A stretch of DNA of 64,000 nt. Source: Acidimicrobiia bacterium. GTDB taxonomy: Bacteria; Actinomycetota; Acidimicrobiia; IMCC26256; JAOSJM01. Under the pieces are notes generated by a model, which worked only from the letters and a program-made list of their open reading frames with translations, did not search any database and was not told the DNA's origin. How positions within the stretch are numbered: the stretch's first letter is position 1; each line of letters starts with the position of its first letter. The position numbers and the translations under genes are program-made. This document shows, piece after piece, positions 38,753 to 47,518 of the stretch. The stretch is from the NCBI GenBank assembly GCA_027494165.1, contig JAOSJM010000007.1:186001-250000 (forward strand). Reading direction: 5' to 3'.

Positions 38753-40025
38753 TCAGAGCACGAGCCAGTGGGAGTCGAGGGGTTCGCCGGTGGGGTGTTG
38801 GTAGGGGTGGGGTGGGGGTGGGAGGTGGCCGGGGGTCGGGGTCGGGCGGCGGGTCCGATGGGCCGTCCGCGGGCGTCGTGGAAGCGGAGTCCTTTGGGGT
38901 GGGGGCGGGGGAGGTCGGCGTCGCCGGTGATGGTGAGGGCGCCGAGGTGGTGTTGGCGGTGGTGGCGGCCGCAGAGGGCGACGAGGTTGGGGGTGTCGCT
39001 GGGGCCGTGGTCTTCCCAGTGGGTGATGTGGTGGATGTGGAGGTGGCGGGTGGTCTCGCAGCCGGGGACGGCGCAGCCGCCGTCGCGGTGTTCGACGAGG
39101 CGGCGGGTGCGTCGGGGGACGGTGCGCATGGTCCGCCCGACGCTGACCGGCTTCCCGTCGAGGTGGGCGACGGGGCGCAGGCGGGTGTCGCAGGTGAGGT
39201 AGCGGCGTAGCGCGTCGGGGAGGGGCCGGTCGAGGTGGACCGAGAGGCGGGCGGGGTTGGTGGGGTCGGCGGGGTCGGCTTCGAGGTGGGTGAGGACCAG
39301 GTAGCGGTCGGGGCCGGGCAGGGTCATCTCCCCGGCGGCGAGTGAGGTCTCGGCGACGGCGAGGAGCGCGTCGGCCCAGGTGACCCGCCCGGCGTCGGGG
39401 GTGCCGGTGGCCTGGGTGAAGAGCTGGTGGTGGGCGGCGGCCAGGGCGGTCTCGACCACGGCGCCTTGGTCGGCGGGCAGTTCGGCGTGCAGGGCCCAGG
39501 AGCCGTCGTCGCGGCTGGCGAAGGAGACCCGGCGGCGTTCCTCACCGGGTTCGGGGTCGGCGGTGGTGGCGTCGGGGTCGGGGGTTGGTAGGCGTGGCGG
39601 GCCAGGGTGCGGGTGAGCTGGGCGACGGTGGTGTGGCGGGCGAGGTCGACCGCGGCGGTCTCGTGGGCGGCGGGGACGTGGCGGGCGACCACGCCGGCCT
39701 GGTCGAAGGACAGCTCCCCGCGGCCGAGTGCGCCCAGGGTGGCGGGCAGCTCGGGGGCCCGGCGGGCCAGGGCCAGGATGCGGCGGGCCTGGGTGGAGGA
39801 GATCCCCAGCTGCCAGGTGAGCCACTGGGTCGCAGACGACACGCCTGCCTGCTGCCACAGCCCCTGGGCCAGGCCGTCGGCGACGAGGGCGACGAGGCGG
39901 CCCTGGGCGGCATTGAGGATCCCGGCCACCTCGGCCAGCTCGGCCTCGAGGGCGTCGATCTGCCCGGCCCGGGAGGCCGCCTCCCCGCGATCGTCGACCA
40001 CAGACACGAACATATGTTCGATCAT
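38753..40025 (-). CDS. DUF222/HNH endonuclease (13E12-repeat-like), frameshifted, LexA-box at its start
   Basis: About 420 residues. The DUF222 region (LEAELAEVAGILNAAQGRLV, SATQWLTWQLGISSTQARRI, LSFDQAGVVARHVPAAHE) is followed by a low-complexity Pro-rich loop, then LRRYLTCDTRLRPVAHLDGK and the HNH nuclease (GGCAVPGCETTRHLHIHHI, PNLVALCGRHHRQHH). The natural tail, HPTGEPLDSHWLVL then TGA at 38753-38755, is in a third frame. Breaks lie near 39,560 and 38,800 at G-rich runs. Start is ATG at 40023-40025 or 40011-40013; both overlap or flank the SOS box, as in mycobacterial 13E12 genes. A DNA-damage-inducible nuclease is the likely role. Confidence 0.8.
40006..40021 (-). promoter_or_regulatory. 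LexA (SOS) box over the DUF222/HNH start
   Basis: On the coding (minus) strand TCGAACATATGTTCGT matches the actinobacterial LexA consensus TCGAAC-N4-GTTCGA at every defined base but the last. It sits directly over the candidate start codons of the HNH gene. LexA repression of 13E12-family genes is known in mycobacteria, so DNA-damage induction is the natural reading. Confidence 0.75.
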
Positions 40026-40121
40026 AGGGTCCGGTCGGCCGCCCGTCAAGCACGAATCAGGGCCTCCCCGACCGGGCCGCGACCACGGCGCGCAGGACCC
40101 CGGGACGCGCGCCGCCCGGAG

Positions 40122-40457
40122 CTACCGGCTCGACTGCTCGACGACCGTTCCGGCCAGCGCGACGGTCGTCTCGGCCCAGCCCACCGCCTTGCCGGCGGTG
40201 CTCTGCGGCAGCGCCCCCGGGTCGTACTCGGCTCGCGTCTTCAACGGGAGAAGCCGCCCCAGGTGCTTCGAGGCGGCCTTCCCCTCGGCGCCCGCCTGGT
40301 CGGGCAGGGCGCAGGACTGGTCGTGCTCCTGGCCGGCTGCTCGCTGGGCGAGGCGAGCGACGCAGATGGCGTCCCCCGCGTTGATGCCCGCGTGCACGGC
40401 CAAGCTCGTCGCCGCGACGTCCCTGCCCTCGTCGAGGCTCGCCCGGGCCGCAGCCCT
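40122..40457 (-). CDS. HEPN-domain protein partner of the MNT gene (start unclear)
   Basis: About 110 residues. The frame encodes ARASLDEGRDVAATSLAVHA, GINAGDAICVARLAQRAAGQ, EGKAASKHLGRLLPLKTRAE and TAGKAVGWAETTVALAGTVV, a four-helix HEPN pattern. RAAGQEH fits the loose RX4-6H RNase motif of HEPN toxins, but at this position it is also just the family's common helix. No ATG or GTG lies before the first helix; the frame opens right after the TAG stop of the MNT gene, so the start is probably lost to a base error. HEPN/MNT pairs are two-component toxin-antitoxin or nucleotidyl-transfer systems; here the antitoxin would be the MNT protein. Confidence 0.55.
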   Translation of the reverse strand, partial: RAAARASLDEGRDVAATSLAVHAGINAGDAICVARLAQRAAGQEHDQSCALPDQAGAEGKAASKHLGRLLPLKTRAEYDPGALPQSTAGKAVGWAETTVALAGTVVEQSSR

Positions 40458-41076
40458 CTAGGCAACGGCTGCTCCCAGGTCCGCGAGCGGCGCCCCCAGA
40501 TGTGGATGCCGTCGCGCTCGATCTCGCGCCAGACCCGGCGACGGGATCCGAGGAGTCCGGGGATCTCCTCTTCGCCGGCGTCGAGGAGGTTCACGGGGTT
40601 GCCGCACAACCGGCGCGCCCGGCCGGCGAGCTCGTCGAGCCCGTCGGACCATCGGGGGTCGTCCTCGTCCACGCCCGCCGGGCGGACGACGAGCAGATCC
40701 ACGTCGCTCTCCGGACCGGCCTCCCCGCGCGCCACCGACCCGAACACCGTCACGTTGGCCGGCGGGGGCCGTACGCCCTCGCGGCCTGCCGTAGCTCCTC
40801 GAGGAACGCCTCGCGAAGCCCCGCCAGCTCCGACACGAGTCTCGCCGCCAGGTTCTCGGGGGCGAGCCGGAACAGCGCCGCCGGCGGCACGTCGCGACGC
40901 TCCACCACGCCCAGTCCGACCAGGCGTCGCAGCACCCGTGACGCCTGGGGCGGGCTCACGTGGGCGACCTCGGACAGCGCTCGCAAGGTGAGCTCACCGG
41001 TGGTGCGCGCCAGCGCCTCGAGCACCCGGCCCTGCGCGCCGGGGATCAAGGCTTCGACCGGACGGGTCAGGTCCAC
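40458..41076 (-). CDS. HTH-MNT fusion: winged-helix regulator with nucleotidyltransferase domain, frameshifted
   Basis: About 205 residues. An N-terminal MarR/ArsR-like winged helix (GAQGRVLEALARTTGELTLR, ALSEVAHVSPPQASRVLRRL) continues after one frame change (near 40,755) into a minimal nucleotidyltransferase: TVFGSVARGEAGPESDVDLL, with the GSxxRG and DxD signature of MNT folds. A second change near 40,498 gives a natural-looking end and TAG at 40458-40460. GTG at 41074-41076 is preferred: TAGACT lies 7 bases before it, so the transcript may be leaderless; an upstream TTG at 41094 has no ribosome-binding site. Its role is as HEPN partner and possible autorepressor. Confidence 0.72.
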
Positions 41077-41098
41077 GGCCGCCAGTCTATTCAACTTT

Positions 41099-41116
41099 GT
41101 GGAACAACTGTTTCAC
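41099..41116. promoter_or_regulatory. Inverted repeat before the HTH-MNT gene
   Basis: GTGGAAC-AACT-GTTTCAC: 7-bp arms with one mismatch, 23 bp upstream of the proposed GTG and close to its TAGACT -10-like hexamer. The surrounding 40 bp is distinctly A/T-richer than flanking DNA, as expected for a promoter. A winged-helix autorepressor site is a reasonable inference. Confidence 0.4.
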
Positions 41117-41314
41117 TTTCTTTCGCTTGGCCCGACGCGACGGCAGGGTGCGCACCGGGCAGCCGTGTCAGGGCGTCACCGAGACTCGCGCCGGGACGGC
41201 CGGGCGCCGCCCGGGCATCAGCCTCGAGACCGACGCCGGGATCACTCCTGGGACCGACCCAGGATCACTCCCGGGGCGGACGACCGCCGGGCCCCCCGAG
41301 CGCACACTCGCCTC

Positions 41315-42090
41315 ATGACCCTCACCACCGTCCCCACCACCACCGAGCGGGCCCCGGGCCCGCCCCGACCCCCGCCGCCCGGGCCGTCGACGCCGTCAAG
41401 GTGTACGGCAAGGGCGTCACCGCCGTCCGCGCCCTCGACGGCGTGAGCGTCGACTTCGCCGCCGGTGGCTTCACCGCCATCATGGGCCCCTCGGGCTCGG
41501 GCAAGTCGACGCTGCTCCACGCCGTCGCCGGCCTCGACGACCTGACCTCCGGCCGGGTCTTCATCGGCGACACCGACCTCACCCGCCTCGGCGACAAGGC
41601 GCTCACCCGGCTCCGCCGGGACCGGGTCGGCTTCGTGTTCCAGGCCTTCAACCTGGTGCCGACGCTCACCGCCATCGAGAACATCGAGCTCCCGATGGCC
41701 CTCGCCCGCCGCCGGCCCGACAAGGAGTGGCTCCGCCTCGTCGTCGACACGGTGGGGCTCCGCCACCGCCTGAAGCATCGCCCGAGCGAGCTGTCGGGCG
41801 GCCAGCAGCAGCGGGTCGCCGTGGCCCGGGCCCTGGCCGGCCAACCCGAGATCATCCTCGCCGACGAGCCGACCGGGAACCTCGACAGCCGCAGCGGCGC
41901 CGAGATCCTGTCGTTCATGCGTCAGGCCGTGTCGGAGCTCGGCCAGACGATCGTGATGGTGACCCACGACCCGATCGCCGCCAGCTACGCCGACCGGGTC
42001 GTCTTCCTCGCCGACGGCCGGATCGTCGACGAGGTCTCCACCCCCACCCCGGACGCGGTCCTCGACCGCCTCAAGCAGATCGGGCGCTGA
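41315..42090 (+). CDS. ABC transporter ATP-binding protein (MacB/LolD-like), 5' frameshift
   Basis: About 258 residues. The ATG at 41315 opens TLTTVPTTTERAPG; one base is lost near 41,365 in a C/G-rich stretch, after which VDAVKVYGKGVTAVRALDGV leads to Walker A GPSGSGKSTLLHAVAG, Q-loop FVFQAFNLVPTLTAIEN, signature LSGGQQQRVAVARAL, Walker B EIILADEPTGNLDS and H-loop VMVTHDP. The stop is 1 bp before the permease start, so the two form an operon. MacB/LolD-type ATPases power export of lipoproteins, peptides or drugs. An internal downstream start could give a functional protein without the repaired leader. Confidence 0.88.
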
Positions 42091-42091
42091 C

Positions 42092-44641
42092 ATGTTCTCG
42101 CTGACCCTCAAGGGCCTGTGGGCCCACAAGCTGCGCTACGCGCTCACCGGCCTCGCCGTCGTCCTCGGCGTGGCCTTCATGGTCGGCACCCTGGTGCTGA
42201 CCGACACGATGGAGCAGACCTTCGACGGGGTCTTCGAGTCCGCCAACGAGGGCACCGACGTGATCGTCCGGCGCGACGGCGCCATCGAGGACGGGATCGC
42301 CACCGCCCGGGACCGCCTCGACGCCGGAATCGTGGACCGGGTGGCGGACCTCGAGGGAGTGGCGGCGGCCCGGGGTTCGATCCAGGGCGTCACCCAGCTC
42401 GTCCAGGCGGACGGCACGACGTCGCCGACCGAGGGGTTCGGCATCACCGTCGGCGCCAACTGGATCGACGACGAGCGGCTCAACCCGTTCTCGCTCTCGT
42501 CGGGCCGGGCGCCCGGCGCCGCCGACGAGGCCGTGATCGACGAGAGCACGGCCGGAGACCAGGGCTGGGCGCTCGGCGACCGGATCCAGGTGCTGGCCAG
42601 GGCCGGCTCGACCGAGCTCACGATCGTCGGCATCGCGACCTACGGGGACCTCGGCGGCGTGCCGGGGTCGTCGCTTGTCGCCACCACCGACGCCACCGCC
42701 CAGACGCTGTTCGCCGAACCGGGCCGCTACGACCGCGTGCTCGTGGCCGGCACCGCGGGCGTGACGCCGGCGGACCTGATCGATCGGATCGGGGCGTCGG
42801 TCGCCACACCCGGCTCGGGCCTCGAGGTGCTCACCGGCACGCAGGACACCGCCGACCAGCGGGCGGACCTGCAGGACGACCTGGCGTTCCTCGACCAGTT
42901 CCTCATGGCGTTCGCGTACGTCGCCCTGCTCGTCGGGACCTTCATCATCTACAACACCTTCTCGATCGTCGTGGCCCAGCGGACGAAGGACGTGGCCATG
43001 CTGCGGGCGGTCGGCGCCCGGCGCGCCCAGGTGCTGCGGTCGGTCGTGCTCGAGTCGGTGCTGGTCGGCGCGGTCTCGGCGGCGGTCGGGCTGGCCGCCG
43101 GGGTGGGGCTGTCGTTCGGGCTGCGGGCGCTGCTCGCGGGCGGCGGCCTCGAGCTCCCGGACGGCCCGCTCGTGGTGTCGTCGGCGACCATCACCACGGC
43201 GCTCGGGATCGGAGTGGTCGTGAGCGTGCTGTCGGCCGTGGTGCCGGCGGTGCGGGCGAGCCGGGTGCGCCCGATCGCGGCGCTGAGGGAAGTGGCCGTC
43301 GAGCGGTCCGGCCCCTCGGTCGGGCGGGTGGCCGCCGGCGTGCTCCTGGCCGGTGCGGGCGCCGGGGCGTTCGCGACGGGGCTGTCGGCCTCGGGCCAGG
43401 ACGGCCTCCCGCTCATCGGTCTCGGCGCGACGGCGGCGATCCTGGGCTTCTTCACCCTCGGCCCGGTGCTCGTCGGACCGGTCGTCCGCCTGCTCGGCGT
43501 GCCGACCCGCCTGCTCGGCGTCACCGGCCGCTACGCCCGGGAGAACGCCCGCCGCAACCCCAGGCGGACCGCCGCCACGGCCTCGGCGCTGATGGTCGGG
43601 GTCGCCCTGGTCGGGTTCATCACGATCTTCGCGGCGTCGACCAAGGACTCGATCGCGGTGGCCATCGACGAGTCGTTCCGGGCCGACTACGTGGTCGACT
43701 CCGGTTCGGTGGCCCAGGGGTTCGCCCCCGCGATCGAGGACGAGCTGCGGGCCGTCCCCGGGGTCGCGCTGCTGTCACCGGTGCGCGTCGCCCAGGCCCG
43801 GGTCGACGGGTCGACCACGCACGTGATGGGCCTCGACCCGATGGTCGTCGACGAGCTGTACGACATGAAGGTCACGAGCGGCTCGATCACGGAGGTCCGC
43901 GACGGCGGGGTGGCGGTCACGGCCGACAAGGCCCGCGACGAGGGGCTGTCGATCGGCGACCCCGTGCCGGTCCGGTTCGCGGACGGCCAGGAGCTGCCCA
44001 TGACGGTGCGGGCCGTCTTCGACGGCCACGCCATCGGCGGCGAGGCGACCTGGATCGTCGACCTCGACACCTTCGAGGCGCACGTCCCCGACCAGTTCGA
44101 CCGCCGGGTGTTCGTGGCGCTCGCCCCGGGCGTGACGGCCGCGGAGTCCCGTGCGGCGCTGGAGGTGGCGCTGGCCGGATGGCCCAACGCCGAGCTCCAG
44201 GACGGGGCCCAGTTCCGGGAGGGCATCACCGCCCAGATCGACGCGATGCTGAACCTGATCTACGGCCTGCTGGCGTTGACGGTCGTGATCTCGCTCATCG
44301 GCATCGCCAACACGCTCGCCCTCTCGGTGCACGAGCGGACCCGCGAGCTCGGGCTCCTGCGGGCGGTCGGCATGCAGCGCCGCCAGATCCGCCGGGCGGT
44401 CCGCTGGGAGTCGCTCCTGATCGCCGTGCTGGGTACGGCCCTGGGCGCGGTCCTGGCGGTCGGCGCGGCGTGGGGCGTGGTCAGGGCGCTCGAGGACCAG
44501 GGCATCACCCGCCTCACGCTGCCCCCCACCCAGCTCGCGGTCGTCCTCGGGATGGCCGGCGTGGCGGCCGTGCTGGCCGCCGCGGGCCCGGCCCGGAGGG
44601 CCGCCAAGCTGGACGTGCTGGAGGCCATCGCGACCGGGTAG
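42092..44641 (+). CDS. ABC transporter permease, FtsX/MacB-like, two FtsX units
   Basis: 849 residues, intact. An N-terminal TM helix (LRYALTGLAVVLGVAFMVGT) and MacB-PCD periplasmic region, then three TM helices starting LMAFAYVALLVGTFIIYNTF with the conserved cytoplasmic loop KDVAMLRAVGARRAQVLRSV. A second half repeats this plan (ENARRNPRRTAATASALMVG; NLIYGLLALTVVISLIGIAN; ELGLLRAVGMQRRQIRRAVR). These permeases do not transport directly across the membrane but transmit ATPase motion to periplasmic partners. Substrate is unknown. Confidence 0.92.
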   Translation: MFSLTLKGLWAHKLRYALTGLAVVLGVAFMVGTLVLTDTMEQTFDGVFESANEGTDVIVRRDGAIEDGIATARDRLDAGIVDRVADLEGVAAARGSIQGVTQLVQADGTTSPTEGFGITVGANWIDDERLNPFSLSSGRAPGAADEAVIDESTAGDQGWALGDRIQVLARAGSTELTIVGIATYGDLGGVPGSSLVATTDATAQTLFAEPGRYDRVLVAGTAGVTPADLIDRIGASVATPGSGLEVLTGTQDTADQRADLQDDLAFLDQFLMAFAYVALLVGTFIIYNTFSIVVAQRTKDVAMLRAVGARRAQVLRSVVLESVLVGAVSAAVGLAAGVGLSFGLRALLAGGGLELPDGPLVVSSATITTALGIGVVVSVLSAVVPAVRASRVRPIAALREVAVERSGPSVGRVAAGVLLAGAGAGAFATGLSASGQDGLPLIGLGATAAILGFFTLGPVLVGPVVRLLGVPTRLLGVTGRYARENARRNPRRTAATASALMVGVALVGFITIFAASTKDSIAVAIDESFRADYVVDSGSVAQGFAPAIEDELRAVPGVALLSPVRVAQARVDGSTTHVMGLDPMVVDELYDMKVTSGSITEVRDGGVAVTADKARDEGLSIGDPVPVRFADGQELPMTVRAVFDGHAIGGEATWIVDLDTFEAHVPDQFDRRVFVALAPGVTAAESRAALEVALAGWPNAELQDGAQFREGITAQIDAMLNLIYGLLALTVVISLIGIANTLALSVHERTRELGLLRAVGMQRRQIRRAVRWESLLIAVLGTALGAVLAVGAAWGVVRALEDQGITRLTLPPTQLAVVLGMAGVAAVLAAAGPARRAAKLDVLEAIATG

Positions 44642-44800
44642 CGCGAGCAGTTCCGGCCGCGGCCGCTGGTCGCGGGCAGCGGGGGCCCCGGCCCCCGCTG
44701 CCCCGCGCCGGGCCGGAGACTCGCCGGGATCACACCGGGAGTCGTGAGAGACTGCCGGTGGATCCGTCTCGGGCCGGTGCCCCCTGCGGCGAGGAGTCGA

Positions 44801-45847
44801 ATGAAGGTTCACGCGATGACCGGCGGGGCCCCCCTGCGGGACTTCCAGGAGCTCGCGCGGCGAGCCGCGGCAGCCGGGTTCTCGGGGCTGGTCGTCACCG
44901 AGGCCGGCCGCACCGCGTACCTGTCCTGCGCGGCGGCCGCGCTGAGCGGAGCCGACGTCGACCTGGCCACCGGGGTCGCGGTCGCCTTCCCCCGCAGCCC
45001 CATGGTCACCGCCACGACCGCGTGGGAGCTGGCCGAGGCGAGCGGCGGGCGGTTCCGCCTCGGGATCGGCACCCAGGTGCGGGCCCACGTGGAGCGCCGC
45101 TACAGCGCACCGTTCGACCCGCCCGGCCCGCGCCTGCGCGAGTACGTGCTCGCGTTGCGCGCCTGCTTCCGGGCCTTCCGGGGGGAGGAGCCGCTGGCGT
45201 TCCAGGGCGAGCACTACCGCCTGTCGCTCCTTCCGGACCAGTGGTCGCCCGGGCCCATCCCGGTCCCCGACCCGCCGATCGACGTCGCCGCGGTCAACCC
45301 GTGGATGCTGCGCATGGCCGGGGCGGTCGCCGACGGCGTGCACGTCCATCCGCTGAACACGCCGACCTACCTGCGCGAGACCGTCCTGCCCAACCTCGCC
45401 GCCGGTGCGGAGCAGGCCAGCCTCGACCCGTCGACGCGGGCGGTGTTCCTCCCCGTGATGACGGTGGTCGGCGACACCGAGGAGGAGCGCGCCCGCTGGC
45501 GCGAGGCGTCACGCACGATGATCGCCTTCTACGGGTCGACCCCCAACTACGCGTTCGTCTTCGAGCAGCTCGGCCGGCCCGGGGTCACCGAGGCGCTGCG
45601 CACGGCACAGAAGGCCGGCGACCTGGCCGGGATGGTCGCGGTCGTCGACGACGAGCTGCTCGCCCACTTCGTGGTCGAGGGCACGTGGGACGAGCTCGGC
45701 GGCGCCATCGTCGAGCGCTGCGCGCCTCTCGCGGGGTACCAGGTGCACGTCGTGCTGTACCACGCCCGCACGGCCACGCAGGAGCCCGGCGACACGTTCG
45801 AGCGCTTCGGTGCCGTCGCCCGGGAGGCGATCCGCCTGTCCGGGTGA
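44801..45847 (+). CDS. LLM-class F420-dependent oxidoreductase
   Basis: 348 residues. The ATG at 44801 follows GGCGAGGAGTCGA; earlier in-frame codons lack a ribosome-binding site. It has the luciferase-like monooxygenase pattern: FQELARRAAAAGFSGLVVTE, ATGVAVAFPRSPMVTATTAW, GRFRLGIGTQVRAHVERRYS, PPIDVAAVNPWMLRMAGAVA and DGVHVHPLNTPTYL. This TIGR03617-like subgroup is widespread in F420-using actinobacteria; it likely uses F420 to oxidise or reduce an unknown substrate in the cytoplasm. Confidence 0.88.
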   Translation: MKVHAMTGGAPLRDFQELARRAAAAGFSGLVVTEAGRTAYLSCAAAALSGADVDLATGVAVAFPRSPMVTATTAWELAEASGGRFRLGIGTQVRAHVERRYSAPFDPPGPRLREYVLALRACFRAFRGEEPLAFQGEHYRLSLLPDQWSPGPIPVPDPPIDVAAVNPWMLRMAGAVADGVHVHPLNTPTYLRETVLPNLAAGAEQASLDPSTRAVFLPVMTVVGDTEEERARWREASRTMIAFYGSTPNYAFVFEQLGRPGVTEALRTAQKAGDLAGMVAVVDDELLAHFVVEGTWDELGGAIVERCAPLAGYQVHVVLYHARTATQEPGDTFERFGAVAREAIRLSG

Positions 45848-45868
45848 CCGGGTGTCGCCGCCCTCCGC

Positions 45869-45886
45869 GTACATCTCCCGATGTAC
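45869..45886. promoter_or_regulatory. Inverted repeat upstream of the sensor-domain gene
   Basis: GTACATC-TCCC-GATGTAC, perfect 7-bp arms with a 4-bp spacer. It lies 95 bp before the sensor-domain protein start and 21 bp after the LLM stop. No U-tract follows, so an operator is at least as likely as a terminator. Confidence 0.4.
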
Positions 45887-45981
45887 CCGGCGGGCGAGCG
45901 GAATGGCCGCCAGACCGACGACGAGGGCCGTGGGAAGGCGCACGCTGGGAGCACGAGCTCAGCGTGCCGAGGAGACCGATC

Positions 45982-46713
45982 ATGGCCAGCACCGCCAGCA
46001 CCTTCAGCGTCCGCCCCGACGAGGTCCGGCTCCGCGACCCCCTCGACCGCGGCGAACCCCCGCCCGGCGCTCGCCGGAGGTCACCCCTGGGGCGCTTCTT
46101 CGGCGTCGTCACCCGACCGGACAGCTACCGGAACATCGCCTACCTGCTCCTGGGCCTGCCCCTCGGCACCGTCTGGTTCACCGCGCTGGTGACCGGCGTG
46201 TCGACGGCCGCCGGCATGCTCGCTGTCGCCCTCATCGGCGTCCCGATGCTGGTGGTGATGTGGTACCTGACCCGGGCCTTCGCCAACGTGGAGCGCGCCG
46301 CGGCCAACCGGCTGCTCCAAGAGCAGGTCCCCTACGCGCCGATCGCGTCCGCGCACCGCGGCAACCCGTGGGTGAGGCTCCGCGCCATGAGCCGCGAGCA
46401 GGACCGCTGGCGCGAGGCCGGCTACCTCATGGCGCGCTTCCCCGCCGGCATCGCCACGTTCACCGCGGCCGTGACCGCGCTCTCGACCCCGCTCATGGTC
46501 GCCTGGGCTCCGATCCACGCCCGGATCGAGGACCACCCCTTCGGCGACTGGGCCCTGAGCTCGAGGATGGAGGACGCGGCGCTGTCGCCGTGGGCGTGGT
46601 TCCTCGTGCCGCTCGGTCTGCTGCTGGTCGTCGTCGCCTTCCACGTCCTGAACGGCCTGGCCCGGGCGTGTGGCCGCTGGACCACGTCCTGGCTCGGCGC
46701 CGGCGCACGGTGA
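45982..46713 (+). CDS. Sensor-domain (PF13796-like) membrane protein
   Basis: 243 residues. It matches the stand-alone 'putative sensor' domain that is elsewhere fused to actinobacterial histidine kinases: TRPDSYRNIAYLLLGLPLGT, MLAVALIGVPMLVVMWYLTR, VERAAANRLLQEQVPYAP, then TM segments around residues 155-170 and 205-225. Four TM segments in two pairs. There is no kinase domain, so it may pair with another protein or act as a modulator. GAGGAGACC lies upstream of the ATG at 45982. Confidence 0.82.
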   Translation: MASTASTFSVRPDEVRLRDPLDRGEPPPGARRRSPLGRFFGVVTRPDSYRNIAYLLLGLPLGTVWFTALVTGVSTAAGMLAVALIGVPMLVVMWYLTRAFANVERAAANRLLQEQVPYAPIASAHRGNPWVRLRAMSREQDRWREAGYLMARFPAGIATFTAAVTALSTPLMVAWAPIHARIEDHPFGDWALSSRMEDAALSPWAWFLVPLGLLLVVVAFHVLNGLARACGRWTTSWLGAGAR

Positions 46714-46801
46714 GCGAGCCGGTGCCCGCACGCCCGGATCAGCCGGCCGGGGCCTTCGCTCGATGCGCCCGGCGCGCCGGGCGCGGCACGATACTGGCTC
46801 G

Positions 46802-47518
46802 ATGACCCAGGCGGTGATCCTCCAGCACGTCGAGCCCGAGGGCCCCTTCGAGATCGCCTCGGCGCTCGGGCGCGCCGGCCTCGACGTCCACGTCGTACGC
46901 GTCGATCGGGGCGAAGCCGTCCCCCGGGACACGTCGGATCTGGCGGCGCTCGTCGTCATGGGCGGGCCCATGTCGGCGACGTCCGACGAGGGCTTCCCCA
47001 CGCGCCCGGCCGAGCTCGCGCTCCTGCGTGCCGCCCTCGACGCCGCGGTCCCGGTGCTGGGCGTCTGCCTCGGCGCCCAGCTCCTCGCCGCGGCCGCGGG
47101 TGGGCGGGTCGTCCCCGGGACCGGCCTGGAGATCGGCTGGGCACCGGTCGAGCTCACGGCCGCCGCCGCTTCGGACCCGCTGTTCGCCGGGCTTCCGGCC
47201 ACCCTCACCGTGCTGCACTGGCACGGGGACACCATCGAGCTCCCCGCCGGCGCGATGCACCTCGCCCGGTCCGCACGCTACGAGCACCAGGCGTTCCGGG
47301 TGGGCCCGAACGCGTGGGGACTCCAGTTCCACGTCGAGGTCGAGGCCGACGCCGTCCGCCGCTTCGTCGAGAGCTTCCCCGAGGACGCCGAGCAGGCGCC
47401 CGGTGGTGCCCGGGCCATCGTCGACGCCGTACCGGGCGTGCTCGCCGAGCTCCTCCCGGCGCGAACCGCCCTCCTCGACCGGTTCGCTACGAAAGGTCGA
47501 CTGGGCAGCTCCGCGTAG
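46802..47518 (+). CDS. Class I glutamine amidotransferase (GATase1/GMP-synthase-like)
   Basis: 238 residues. The nucleophile elbow VLGVCLGAQLLAAAAGGRVV has the Cys, oxyanion PMSATSDE precedes it, WHGDTIELP and WGLQFHVEVE carry the family pattern with the catalytic His, and Glu two residues later. Stand-alone members hydrolyse glutamine or gamma-glutamyl compounds. No synthetase partner is adjacent, so gamma-glutamyl or gamma-Glu-polyamine hydrolysis is an alternative. The frame is intact. Confidence 0.88.
   Translation: MTQAVILQHVEPEGPFEIASALGRAGLDVHVVRVDRGEAVPRDTSDLAALVVMGGPMSATSDEGFPTRPAELALLRAALDAAVPVLGVCLGAQLLAAAAGGRVVPGTGLEIGWAPVELTAAAASDPLFAGLPATLTVLHWHGDTIELPAGAMHLARSARYEHQAFRVGPNAWGLQFHVEVEADAVRRFVESFPEDAEQAPGGARAIVDAVPGVLAELLPARTALLDRFATKGRLGSSA

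Noticed and set aside
40391..40415. Calling the HEPN RX5H (RAAGQEH) a proven RNase site
   Set aside because: The same residues are ordinary in this helix and the N-terminus is uncertain; kept only as a possibility.
45509..45943. Possible small membrane protein on the minus strand (start near 45,943)
   Set aside because: It has one hydrophobic stretch but lies mostly antisense to the LLM oxidoreductase and has no ribosome-binding site.
42118..46713. 1,531-residue open frame on the plus strand
   Set aside because: It is an off-frame run through the FtsX permease and the LLM gene; only its last 244 codons (45,982-46,713) are a real gene. High GC produces such long empty frames.
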